Shown piece by piece: positions 12,118 through 22,823 of a stretch of 64,000 nt of DNA; the stretch's first letter is position 1; each line of letters opens with the position of its first letter. The notes beneath the pieces are model-generated. The model did not search any database. It saw only the letters and a program-made list of their open reading frames with translations, and was not told the DNA's origin. The DNA is taken from positions 1,218,384 to 1,282,383 of the forward strand of contig VUYV01000148.1 of assembly GCA_008711295.1 (NCBI GenBank), written 5' to 3'. Both the position numbers and the translations under genes were made by a program. This DNA is from Anarhynchus alexandrinus (taxonomy: Eukaryota > Chordata > Aves > Charadriiformes > Charadriidae).

Positions 12118-13200
12118 TAACGAAGGGGGTTGGGAGGACCTCCCCAAAACCAGAATAACTCCATCATTTGTGAGACTTAGGGGGGTCTTTGATCATCTTC
12201 TTCCCCTGGGAAAAAATGGGGAAAGTCACTTAATAACCTGCCTGAAAGCAGAAGGAAGAGATGGGGACAGAGCGGGTAGCAGCGCTCCGTGGCTCCTGCT
12301 GTATCTCTCAGTTTGGAGTCAGCTCTGACACCTCTGCAGTATCTTTTTATGCAGATGTGGAGCTCGGCGGTGATCAGAGCATCGCAGGCAAAGCAGTGCC
12401 GGTGGGAAACCCTCACTGCGGGTGGATGTTGGTGCCAGGAGTCCTTTGGGGCTTCAGCTGCACAGCCATGCCGGGCCTTGCTGGATGCAGCCTTAGCTCG
12501 TGTGCTGCCTATCCCCTTGGCATCGCATGCTTTTGGGCACAGCTCCTGCAAAAAAGGCGTTTCACAGGCTTGATTAGGAGCTAATCGGAGAAGTGGGTGA
12601 TACTCCTACTTTTCCCCAGGCCGGAGCTGCGTGGATGAGGCTGGTTTCGGAGCATGTCTGTTATCATCCCATAATTAGGGGGATAGCTCACCGCCTCAGT
12701 GTGGTAGGTATCTTTGTGCAAGTGTGTGGTGGGTGTTTAATGAAACTGCTTCTGACCTGCCTGCTGTCGGTGTCTGGAGAGAAACGAGCCACCAGGTCCG
12801 CATCTAATTCATGAAATGGGATTGCTGATGAGTTTGTCCCTTCCCTGCCCCATTCAGGCAACTCCTGCCCCGCTCGGGTAACCCCTGCCCCTCACGTGGC
12901 TTTTGGGAACACGTTGGATGGTAACCGTGGGTGTACATCTCCGTTCAGCAATGAAAGCCTTTTTTTATCGTAATCACAAGAACACGATGGCACATAATAG
13001 ATCCTTTTCCCTTTTTTCAGGTGAAGGTAGGAGTGCCAGCCCTCTCTGTTAAATAGCATCCTCCCTGATTTCTTCTCCCTGCCGCAACTGCTGTCGTGCA
13101 CGGGTTTATCTGTTTTCCTTGCTGGGTGGTTCTTCGGCGGCCGTTCATTCCCGGTGCCGGCTGCATCCCACTGCAGGAGAAGCAGACCCCGCCAAGCTCA
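12118..13200. other. Intronic, nothing recognised
   Basis: No exon or named repeat. A CCCTTTTTTCAG acceptor-like string at about 13009-13020 is followed by GTGAAGG but by no coding similarity. Confidence 0.45.
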
Positions 13201-13204
13201 TTAG

Positions 13205-13445
13205 GTGGCCTGGGCTGGTCTTGAATATGTCTCCATATAAATGCACAGCATTACAGTTACCGTGATTATTATGCGAAGCATAGATTATTCTAGCATACAA
13301 GTGTGTTATGTATTGATTTGCCATTACTTTGAATCCCATTACATGAATCTGCTTTATTAATGGACTTTGTCCATGCTTGAGATTAACTGTGATGCTGGAT
13401 TTGCAAATGAAAGAATTGAAATTCATGTTGTCCATATTAATTACT
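13205..13445. promoter_or_regulatory. Candidate conserved non-coding element
   Basis: A 240-bp AT-rich, repeat-free island inside GC-richer intron. It has dense homeodomain-type cores (TATTAATTAC near 13434, TTTATTAATGG near 13352), GTGATTATTATGCG and a CATTTGCAAAT-like octamer match (GATTTGCAAATG near 13397). Low complexity is absent. The call is by texture only; conservation was not tested. Confidence 0.33.
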
Positions 13446-14125
13446 TGTGCGATGCTGGTCGTCTTGGCAAGCCCTTAGAAGCTGTGGAAACCTTTATTTT
13501 TATTCCATTCCCGTTGCTCTGTCTTAAGTAAGAAAATGAGTTTGGTGCTGTGGGATTTGTTTGTTTTGCTCCTTTGCTGGAAGCCTCTTTTAACTGTTGA
13601 GAAGGTACCAAGTGTAGAAAGAGACTTCATCCTTAGTGTGGAATGGGCTGTTGTTAACTCAGGATAAGTCTTAATGCAGAAAAGGAGCAGGGAGGTTTTC
13701 TTTCAATGTCAAGTTCAACCCTATTTTCTCATCTCTTGCTTTGAGCTAAAATCTACCTGTATCTTGTTCCCTCTAAGGTTTTACGGTGCAAAATTTTTAA
13801 TATATGTCTTCTTGCAGCGATAGGCAGAGGAGAGGGTGCTGAGGCTAAGGCAGAAGAGGATCGTACCCATTGCCTTGCCTGCCAGGGCATGGTTTTGGCT
13901 ATGGCAAAACATTTCACCTTCTGATTCAGGGGTGTGTTTGCTTCCCGGAGGTACCGATGGCAGCCCAAGAGCACGGCAGCGCATTGGAGCTGTCTTTGGT
14001 GTGTGTAGGGTGGTGCCAGTGGTGTGCGTTGCAGTGTCTGGCTCTCCCCTTGCCGCTATCTATCCAAATCCGTTTCTGTCCCTGCTGCCCTCTCGCCCAG
14101 GCTTCTGCAGTGGTATAAATGGCAC
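13446..14125. other. Intronic, nothing recognised
   Basis: No exon, RNA gene or recognisable repeat. Confidence 0.45.
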
Positions 14126-14470
14126 CAAAAAAAAGGCTTGAAATGTTTTTATTGGAGTCGGCTACAATTTGTTCATTTAAATGATCTCTTTGTAATGTTC
14201 ATATTGTTCCATGGCAGCCGGTTTAAAGAGTTAATTGAATATTTCTCTCTCTCAAAGACGTCTTAAATTACTTCTCTTGAATAACCTACTCTGGAAAAGA
14301 GCTGTGTTGAGGAATCATTGACGCTTATTTTTACTAACGCCTGTATCAATAAGATCTTAGGTTTTATTCTAGCACCTATCTGCTTTGAAGGATCCCAAAG
14401 CAATTGTTGAAGCATTTGTATAGTCTTCCACCGCTGAAACTCAGTCCCTTTGAAGTAGAGCTTAGCATTC
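14126..14470. promoter_or_regulatory. AT-rich block, candidate conserved or ancient repeat
   Basis: The first half (14130-14270) is repeat-free AT-rich sequence with GTTAATTGAATATTTC and TTCATTTAAATGATC. The second half (14340-14460) contains GGATCCCAAAGCAATTG, reminiscent of an old amniote repeat whose pattern is GGATCTCAAAGCACTTT. The two readings are not exclusive. Confidence 0.25.
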
Positions 14471-16242
14471 ATTGAGCGGTAACAATACATCCCTCCATAG
14501 CTAATGCAATAATAATCAACCCAGGGCTTGGAAGTGAAACCAGGTTTTAGATAGCAGTTATTGGATTGCAGGCTCTTATTGTATGTGCAGTAACGGATTG
14601 ATTTCTTTTGGGCACTGGGGGGGTCCAGGAGGCTTCCCGGTGATACGGTAACATCGTTATCGACGGTGCAGGTTTAGCGTGACATGCCTGGGAATTTCGG
14701 TACTTGGGGATGGTGTGGGGGTGTTTCCCGGTGGCTCACACGGCTGTCTGCATGCTCGCTGCTTGGCAGAGCTCTACATCAAAACCAAACCCCCGTATCA
14801 GGTAGGTGTGGTAGTCCCCACTGCGGCGCTGCTAACACAGGCCTGGTTGATCCCCTGAAATTATCAAGTTTCTTTTCACATCGTTGGTTTGCAACAGCTC
14901 TCCTGGCTGAGGAGAGGAGGGCAGATCTTCAGGACGCAGCATTTTGAATGGGTAGAAAAGCAAATGTGACTTTTCAACCAAGATTTGCAATTCCTTCTGT
15001 ACTTGGCTGTGTCGGGATCTCCTTCTCTTGGCAGCAGCTGATTACGTGGTGCTCAGAGAGGGCTTTTCTCCTGGCAGGCAGGATTGCGCCATTGTACATC
15101 AGAAGGAGACCCATGCTGACCTTCTCCTGAAATCTCTCACGCTGGCAGCTGCTGGAAACAGGAGATGGGCCTCAAGTGGGCCAAGGCAATAAATCCTGCT
15201 TTCCCGCTAACCAGAGGCTGTTTCAACAGAAGGAATGCCAGGGCCAGGCAGCTCATGCCGCGTTGTGTTAATCTGTGAAGTGAGGGCAACTTGGAGAAAG
15301 TGGCTGGATTAGAGCAGGTGAGAATGAGAGGTGGGGACTCCTTTCATCTTTTCTGTTTAGAAAAGAGGGCGGTCCCCAGTGCAGGACCAGGTGAGGCTGG
15401 CCTTCCTGCAGGCTTATCTTGGTTGTCCATCACATCAGCTCCAGGGAAAACCCAGCTGCTTCCAGTGTCCTCCTTGAGGTCCCAGCTGGGCAACCTTGAC
15501 AGCAGCTGTGGACCATCTGGCCCAGCTGCAGACCATCTGTCCTCCTGTCCATCCATCTGCTGCCATGCAGGATGCACCGCAGCCAAGTCCTGGTCCTTCC
15601 TCACTGGGGTCTCTTCCTTCCGATTCCCCAAATCTACAGGACCTTAATTACCTTTGAGACTTTTGTCTCTTTACCACAGTTTAATGAGACTGGCTGACCC
15701 ACAGAGTTACCTGGGGAAGGACGGAGGTGGAAGGATGGACAGACAGCTCAAGCCTTGTTGCCTGCTTCACTCATTATTAATGTTGAGCCATCTGAGTCAA
15801 GATTTTTGGACTTTCTTCTTACCGTATCCCTTAGCAGAGATATTTGCAGGGATGTGTAAAGTGAGGGTGTTTGGCTCATTACTGTTAATGAAATGCAGTA
15901 TGTGCAGGTGGGGGATAAGGAGCAGATTGCGCAAAGTGCTTGTAGACTCGGTGTTGCTCCAAGAACTCTCATCAATTGTAGAGTGTGTGGGGAGAGTGGT
16001 CTGTAATTTCAAACAGGGAAAGGCCTGTGATTGTAAATGCTGCTCTTGTATCGGGAATCGTTCACTTACTGTGTGCCCAGACACCGAGGCGGTCTCTAAC
16101 AGGCAGTGGAAATTATGAAGACGAGTGATTCCTCCCCATCTGACAATGTCATCTTCTGTTTGGAAACCTCTTCCCCTTTCCTGCAAGGATCTCAGTTCTG
16201 CCTTTTTTTTGTTGTTGTTCCCATAAATACGTATTATAAAGA
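14471..16242. other. Intronic, nothing recognised
   Basis: No exon-like frame with splice sites and no named repeat. Overlapping short frames on both strands around 15290-16380 appear accidental. Confidence 0.45.
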
Positions 16243-16256
16243 TGTGTGTGTGTGTG
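16243..16256. repeat. (TG)7 microsatellite
   Basis: A pure TG dinucleotide run just after a T-rich tract and GTTGTTGTT. Confidence 0.9.
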
Positions 16257-17744
16257 TTTAGCACATGTGAACACAACATGATAGAATATCTGCATGCACA
16301 AATAAAATTCTTCAGTGCCCATAAGGCATCTGCTGTCACCTTCCAAGGACAGGAGTTGTTTGAGCTCCCAGTTACCTCCAACAAAACAGCGGGGGCCTAA
16401 AGCAAGACTTAAAAACGTAACGAGTGTTGGTGGACGATCAGCTGCAAAACAGATGGGGCCGTTCTTTGGCTGGAGGAGCGGGTATGAAAGCCACGCAGAG
16501 CTCTGCGCTTGCTGTGTTGGAAAACAAAGGTCAGAACAGTACGAGTGGGATTTTCCTGCTCCAGTTGCCTAAACATTAAATGTCTAGGATAAGCTAATTA
16601 GAAGGGCTTTTCTTGGCGGATAACTGGTAGAGACAGCCACATCCAGAGCCTGACTCAGCCCAGCTGCCTTCGAATAGGATGAATCACCGTCTTCATATGA
16701 ATTGACAGTAGACTGAGCTTAGGTGACAAGCCTGGATCCTCACCTGACAGGAGATGAGAAGCATCCTGTCCTGTGAGTCCATTTTCTGACAGAGATCTCA
16801 GGGACTTCTGCGAGGGAGAATAAGTATTTTTTTGCACTTGGGGTGGCAGGGGGGAGATGTGCGTAGCCTTCGTCCTGGGGATCAGCCACTGCCCCGTGCT
16901 GGGGCAGGAGTCCTTGTGCAAACCCTACTGCCTTTAATAGGCAAAGGCACCAGTCACAGAGCAAAAAGAATGAATGATAAATTGAAATTCTGCTTCTGAC
17001 CTGTGGTTTGGATGCTCCAGTCAGCAGCTGGGTTGCTCCAGCAAGCACTTTGAGCAGACACGCGAGGAAAGAAATGGCAGATGTTTGATTAAATTTGTCA
17101 TATTGCCTTTTAATGCTTCACCGCGGAGTTGTTAATGGGAGTTCCAGCAGCAAGAGCAGAGTTAATAGGGCGGGCGTCTTGCCGGGTTGATGCATTAACC
17201 TTTTTCTTTGGATTTTAGCCATGTAGTGTGGTGGGCTCTGGGTGGAGTTGGCTAGCAGGAGGTGAGGAGGCCGTGAGAGCGGCCCTTCGGGGTTTGTACT
17301 TGGCTATCGGCAAACTGGAGAGACCGGTGTGTTTGCTCACAGCCTCCTCCATGTCTTGCCCTTAGACCTGCAGCTTCTTCTGCCCCCGTCTTTCCTTTGC
17401 AGGAGGAAAACCGTGGGGGATCGCTCTCCCTGAGAACGTTTTGGTGCAGAGCGAAAGAAGCTCTTAGGCCTTAGGGCTGAGAGCGCTGGGAGGTTGCTGT
17501 TGTCACCCGTCCGTCTGGGGAGCAGGAGGAAGAAGTGGCGAGTCCCACCAGAAGCCATCTGGTGCAGGCTCTGCATGGCCAGCAGGGTGCTGGCTTGGGG
17601 CTGGAGCCCCAGCTGGAGCAACGGCCCCAGATTGATGGACCAGCTTGGATGGGAAACCGGGATGTGGGCAGCTCCCGCTGGTTTAGAAGGGATGAGTGAA
17701 TAATATTTTGTGAGCTTAAGACGAACGCTTGTGTCAAAGGCAGT
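16257..17744. other. Intronic, nothing recognised
   Basis: Mixed intronic sequence. A CTTTTTCTTTGGATTTTAG acceptor-like string ends near 17219, but the bases after it encode nothing recognisable. Confidence 0.45.
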
Positions 17745-18310
17745 GATGGATCTAAATTTTTTTAATTGTTCAAAGGAAGGCCTGGAGTCACCTTCCCCAA
17801 ATAGCGTTTCCAAGCTTTTTCTATACTGGGATCCCACCGTAAATCAAAATGGGATGGGTAGCTGAAGCTATCTATTCTCATTAAATATCCACAGGCGCTT
17901 TCCTGAAGAAGTCTGTTAGCTGTGGTCTGGCCAAACTCCAATTGGGGTAATTGCATTTGCCTTGCAGTCTAAAATAAACGCAGCGCATTCTTCTGCAAAT
18001 CTCTTATTTGCAGTTGTTTATTATCTGGATGGCGGCATCGTATCTCTGCCCATTAATCCGTCTCTCCGAGTTTCTATAATTCCAGCCTCCTGGAGGGGGT
18101 TCAAGCTGCCACCATTTATTATTTGAGTCAATCTGCCAGGGAAATGTTTACTTCTTCCCTGAAACATCGACTCTCTTCTCTAACTGCACCCTCACTTGAG
18201 GCTTTTGAATGAGCAATCGTTGGTTCCAAACCAATATTTACTCTCTTAAACAGAAAATATCCCACATATTTAAACTTCATTTTTGCACCATTCTGGTGGA
18301 TTAGACATAG
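17745..18310. promoter_or_regulatory. Candidate conserved non-coding element (long)
   Basis: About 560 bp of evenly textured, repeat-free, AT-leaning sequence with many short developmental-factor cores: TTTTTTTAATTG, GGGGTAATTGCATTTGCC, AATAAACG, TTTATTATCTGG, CCATTAATCC, ACCATTTATTATTTGAG and AAACCAATATTTAC. It is the longest such block in the window. This is judgement by texture; no cross-species alignment was available. Confidence 0.38.
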
Positions 18311-19249
18311 AAATTTGCAGTAGCAACTGCTGGTTTGTTTGGAGGTTCCCAAGGTGCCTTCTGTGACGCCCCATCCAGACGTACCAGTCCCACCACCGGC
18401 TGCCTGGTCACAGCCAAACCATGTGTGGCTGCTAGCTGCTGCCTGCCCTCTTCAAAGGTGCAAAGTTGGGCATCTTTGCATTGCTGAGGTCTGTTTTTTT
18501 CCCCAAAACCTGTTGGAAAGTCATTACCTTTCAGATGCTTTACTCCTTTCTCAACCCATGACATTGGTTCATATGTTAAAAAGCTGTTTGGGGAAGAGGA
18601 GGAGGAGGTGGATGGACAGCGTGACTATTTCAGCCTTGTTTCCTTCGGATACCCAGTTAAGAATTAAGCTGTTTATAGCATGTGTAAAACACTTTATTGC
18701 AGTGTGAGAACCATGGATGGTTTATAGGGGAGGTAGGTGGATGCTCAGGGCTGTTGGGCTGCAATAAATGCACCATGCAGATAACCTTTCCAGCAATGCA
18801 CTTCCATGTTGCTTCGTCTTGTCTCATAGGAAAGTAAAGCAGCACCAAACTTGTGAGCTGCGAAGCAAATGCCGGAGGGCTCATCACATGTAAAACAGGT
18901 GGAGGCTGATCCTAGACGCTGTGGCCAGCCGTGGCCGATTGCAGCTGGCAAATCCAAGTTTGATGGTGGCTTGCGAACCTCATAAGTCAACCAGACATTG
19001 GAGGATTTGGGGTGGAGTCAAACATCTGAAGGATTAAACACGAGAACTATTTTGTTTGCTCGTTTTCAAGGGGGTACTTCACAAGGCATGGGGGTTGAGC
19101 AGCTAAATATGTCCTCCATCAAGAAAACCAACCCCATAGCCTTTGAGCAACCCACGCTGTGCTCGCTGTTGAGTCACATCTCACATGCCTGTCTCGCTGA
19201 GCTGACCTTACTCACCACATTGCTAATGCTCACCTCGTGAAATCATTTT
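18311..19249. other. Intronic, nothing recognised
   Basis: No exon or repeat recognised. A short purine run GAGGAGGAGGAGG lies near 18597. Confidence 0.45.
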
Positions 19250-19640
19250 TCCCAGATAAGTTGCTGCAGATGATTGATCGCACACAACATTAATCCATCT
19301 CTTCCTTCATGCCCGACTCTTGTTTATAATACCAATCTCTCTGCTTGCAAATTCGTTATGCTGCCCTGGCTATTAGTGGAGATATGAAACAGTTTTGGAA
19401 GAGGTGCTGGCCAAAATAGCAGCTATCAGGATATTTATGAGCAGCCGTGATTGCAAGAGCTCAGGGTGATATTTTCCACAGTAACCTCATTTGGGCAGCC
19501 GGTAACTGCATTTGCTCCGTGCTAATGAAAGCAGCAACAGCATAACCTGCTTGCTTGTATGACTTCTTACAATGGACCTGCTGAATTTTCCTCTAATTGC
19601 AATTCAATTTGCAGTGATAAATAGTTTAATAAGCAAAAAT
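19250..19640. promoter_or_regulatory. Candidate conserved non-coding element
   Basis: About 390 bp of repeat-free sequence with TGATTGATCGC, ACATTAATCC, CTGCTATTTTGG-like segments, CTAATGAAAGC, CTAATTGCAATTCAATTTGC and AGTTTAATAAGC. It is rich in homeodomain- and Meis/Pbx-like cores. Flanks on both sides return to ordinary intronic composition. Conservation was not tested. Confidence 0.35.
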
Positions 19641-22408
19641 GGGCTCGACTTCCATTGTTTATGGATCCTTGTGGCTTAGGGGAGTATTACACGATGCTGT
19701 GTCTCATGGAAACACAGGTTGGAGCTTCAAAAGACTGTTGCTCAGTGGTTAGCTGCTGTTGTGCTGCATTTGACAGACGACAGAAGGGGAATAACAAGTT
19801 GTTTTACCTGGCATTAGGGAAAGATAAGCTGAGGGTACGGCTCCCAAAAGTATCTTTCCTTTTTCACTGGGAAAACAGCATTGCTTGGGTCGTGTTGGCC
19901 TGGGGAAGTCAATGGTGAGCTCTTAGTTTGGGCTGGTTTCTGGGTGGAAGGGCTGTTTCTGCGGTTGTTGCTTATGAGAGGGACCCAGGTTGAGGAGAGC
20001 ACCTAGCACAGCGTCAGCTCTGCGTGGCGGCTGGCCTGACCATGCGCGGGCTCCCACCTGGCTTGGTGTTCTTCTGAAATAATTGGGTTCTCTTATGCCT
20101 TTCATGGCTGTACCTGGGAAGTTTCCATTGCTGGCTGCTGTGGAGGGAGGCGTTACATTTCTCTGTTGGACTTCTTTGATTTAAATTTCTAATTACTTCA
20201 CTTTTTTTTGGGGGGGAGGTCGGTATTTTTTGGGCGGTGTGGAGATTGTTTAGTTGTTTTTTGGTTTGTTTGTTTGGTTTTAAATTCTAATAGTTTTGCA
20301 TTGCTACATTTGCAGAAGACTTCTCCTGTGGAGGCTGAACGCAACTAGTTGGTGGCAGGAAGCTTTCCTTCCAGTGGGTAAGCCAGCCCCGAGGACCGAC
20401 GAGCGGTTTGACGCTCTCTTGGCCTCCTAAAGCTGGAAACAAATCAGATGAATTGCAGGAAGGTCATGAGTGACGGCAGGGAGGATGCGCAGCAAAATGA
20501 GTTGAGCAAGACTCTTGCTTTTGTACTTAGTCCCAAAGCGATCTCCTCTCCCCACTCCTGAGCCTTGCCTGGCAAAGCAGGACTCGAGCCGATGTTCTCG
20601 GTAGGGAGCGCAGTTCGGTGAGACAGACCCGGGGGCAGCAGCTCAAGCTGCAGGGAGCTGCCTAACCTCAGGGTCGGCAGCTTCTTCCCCGGATCTTTTT
20701 GATCCTCTCGCAGCCTTTGGGTTGTTTTCAGTCACTTCTGCGTTCCCGATTTCCTCCTCTCATTTTTGTGTTGGTAATCCCAAATCCTGCTGGAGTTGGC
20801 TCCGGCTGCCTCGCGCTGTTGAATGTGCTGCTCCGAAATGTCCTCTCGGCCCCCTCCTGCCAGTGCCCGTGGGGACATCGTGACTCGAGGTGGCTCGGGG
20901 ATGCAGAAGTGTTCCCCTTCTCCTGCCGCACACGCGCAAACCTTCCCGAACCATCTCAGCACGGTGCAGGGTTTTGGGTGCGCACTAGAAAAACACCCCT
21001 CCAGCCTACACCAAGAAAGCCACAGCCCTGCCTGGCTCACAAATACCATCATTTTAAACCCTTATACCCATTCCTATTTGAAAGTTGCACTTGCTATCCA
21101 GGTACAGGTCCCCTAGGAGAAGGGAACGTGCTGGAAAAACACCCAAGTGACTCGAGCCAGATGCTGGGCGTTTTCTCCAGCGCGAGCGATTCGTGATTTG
21201 CTGCTGACAGCATGAACTGGTGCTAAGTTATTAAATTGCAGATGAGCTCATCACTTGGCCTCGAACAAGATTCAGCCTTGAGTGGCTTTAAAATATTACA
21301 TGTGGTGGAAAAGAGACAATGCTGGTGTGGCAGAGAGATTTAGGGAGCAGCTGAGAAAGACATCTGTGCATAAAAAATGTGTACCGGGAGGGAGGAGGGG
21401 ATACTTCATGTGAAAAATGTAAGCTCTCCCAGGAGAGAGGAGGAGAAATTCTCTGATTTATTGGTTCTACATTTTAATTTTAGCTTAAGAGAAAATTGTC
21501 AGAGTTTTGAGATGCTTGAAGGGAAGTGGCGGGATGCTAAGCCTGGTTTGATCCTCAAAGATCCCGGTGTGCGGAGAGCTGCGTGTGCGGGATTACTTCT
21601 ACTGAGCCCCAAAACCATCTCCTTTGGTAGTGCGTGGTGTTTGCCAGCGATGCCATATGACCGTGGACCAAATCCAGCTCTTACTTCACGTTTGCTTAAT
21701 CCTAATGTTGAGCTCTACCAAACTGGGAAGGTAACATCCACACTGCTGTCGGGAGAGGTGTTTCTCTCCCTGAAGGAGTGGGACGTTCCTCTGGGGATCT
21801 CCCTGCCCTACATTGTCTCCACAATTTCTATTTCTCCCTTTTTTTTTTTCCCTTCTTGCAAAGGAGCCCGAGCCCCTAAACCCACCCAGTTCTGTGCAGT
21901 CACCTCTGCGTTCCTGATTTCCTCTGCTCGTGGATCCATGCTGTGCCGAAACATGTGAGGATGAAGATGGTCTTGAATAAAGGAGTTAGTTTTTCCAGCC
22001 TGATTAAACCCAGCGGGGCCGGAGCAGCGTTGGTGGGCTGGCCTGGCCGTCCCAGTGCCGCTCCTGGGGAGCACAGCGCACGCCCACGTCTTAGTTCTAC
22101 GTCTCAACGCTGAGATTAATTCATTATTTTTTAAGTGCAAACTTGGCAGAAGCCGTGAGATAGATCATAAGGCAGTTCGGCCGCTTTGTTTTCCAAACTA
22201 GGTGTGTTGCAGTCAGCGGGCGCGTTGGCTGGTTGGGTTTTGTGGCCGGTTGGATTTGTGGCTTTGAGGCTTTATTTGGTGCTCCCAGCAAGGGAGAACA
22301 GCCCCGCTCATGGGGGTTTTTAACCACTTAGGCACTTTTTTACTAAATGGCACGTTTGCAGTCCACAGAGTCAGCGAAGCCGGCGTTAACTCGGTCAGTG
22401 CTGCGGTG
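19641..22408. other. Intronic, simple sequence only
   Basis: T/G-rich tracts around 20200-20285 (TTTTTTTTGGGGGGGAGG, then TTGTTTTTTGGTTTGTTTG). No exon, RNA gene or transposon recognised. Confidence 0.45.
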
Positions 22409-22823
22409 ATTGAGGGGAGACCTTATCACCCTCTACAACTACCTGAAAGGAGGTTTTAGAGAGATGGGAGCTGACCTCTTCTCCCTGGTGACAAGTGATA
22501 GGACAAGAGGAAACGGGTTCAAGTTATGTCAGGGCAGGTTTAGATTGGATATTAGGAAGTATTTTTTCACTGAAAGGGTTATTAAACATTGGAACAGGCT
22601 ACCCAGAGAGGTGGTGGATTCACCATCCCTGGAGGTGTTTAAGAAAAGGGTAGATGAGGTGCTTAGGGACATGGTTTAGAAGTGGGTGGGTGGTGGTTTG
22701 TTTTGGGTTGGGGTTTTTTTGGGGTTGTTTTTTTTTTTTTTTCAGGGTAGGTTAACGGTTGGACTTGATGATCTTAAAGGTCCCTTCCAACCTCACTAAT
22801 TCTATGATTCTATGATTCTATGA
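22409..22823 (+). mobile_element. CR1 LINE, 3' fragment with expanded T/G tract
   Basis: The 5'-truncated copy begins TGAGGGGAGACCTTATCACC. It encodes the end of the CR1 reverse transcriptase in frame ([45 protein letters not shown]) up to the natural stop after RDMV. An unusual G/T-rich and poly-T stretch (about 22683-22744) separates it from the 3' end (GGTTGGACTTGATGATC, then TTCTATGATTCTATGATTC). This belongs to a different CR1 subfamily from the 11470 copy. Confidence 0.95.

Noticed and set aside
15797..16384. Open frame of 195 codons (-)
   Set aside because: Spans a (TG)n tract and T-rich sequence; low-complexity translation and no known family. Treated as chance.
17200..17240. Strong-looking splice acceptor
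   Set aside because: The pyrimidine tract and TTTTAG are followed by no recognisable coding sequence.
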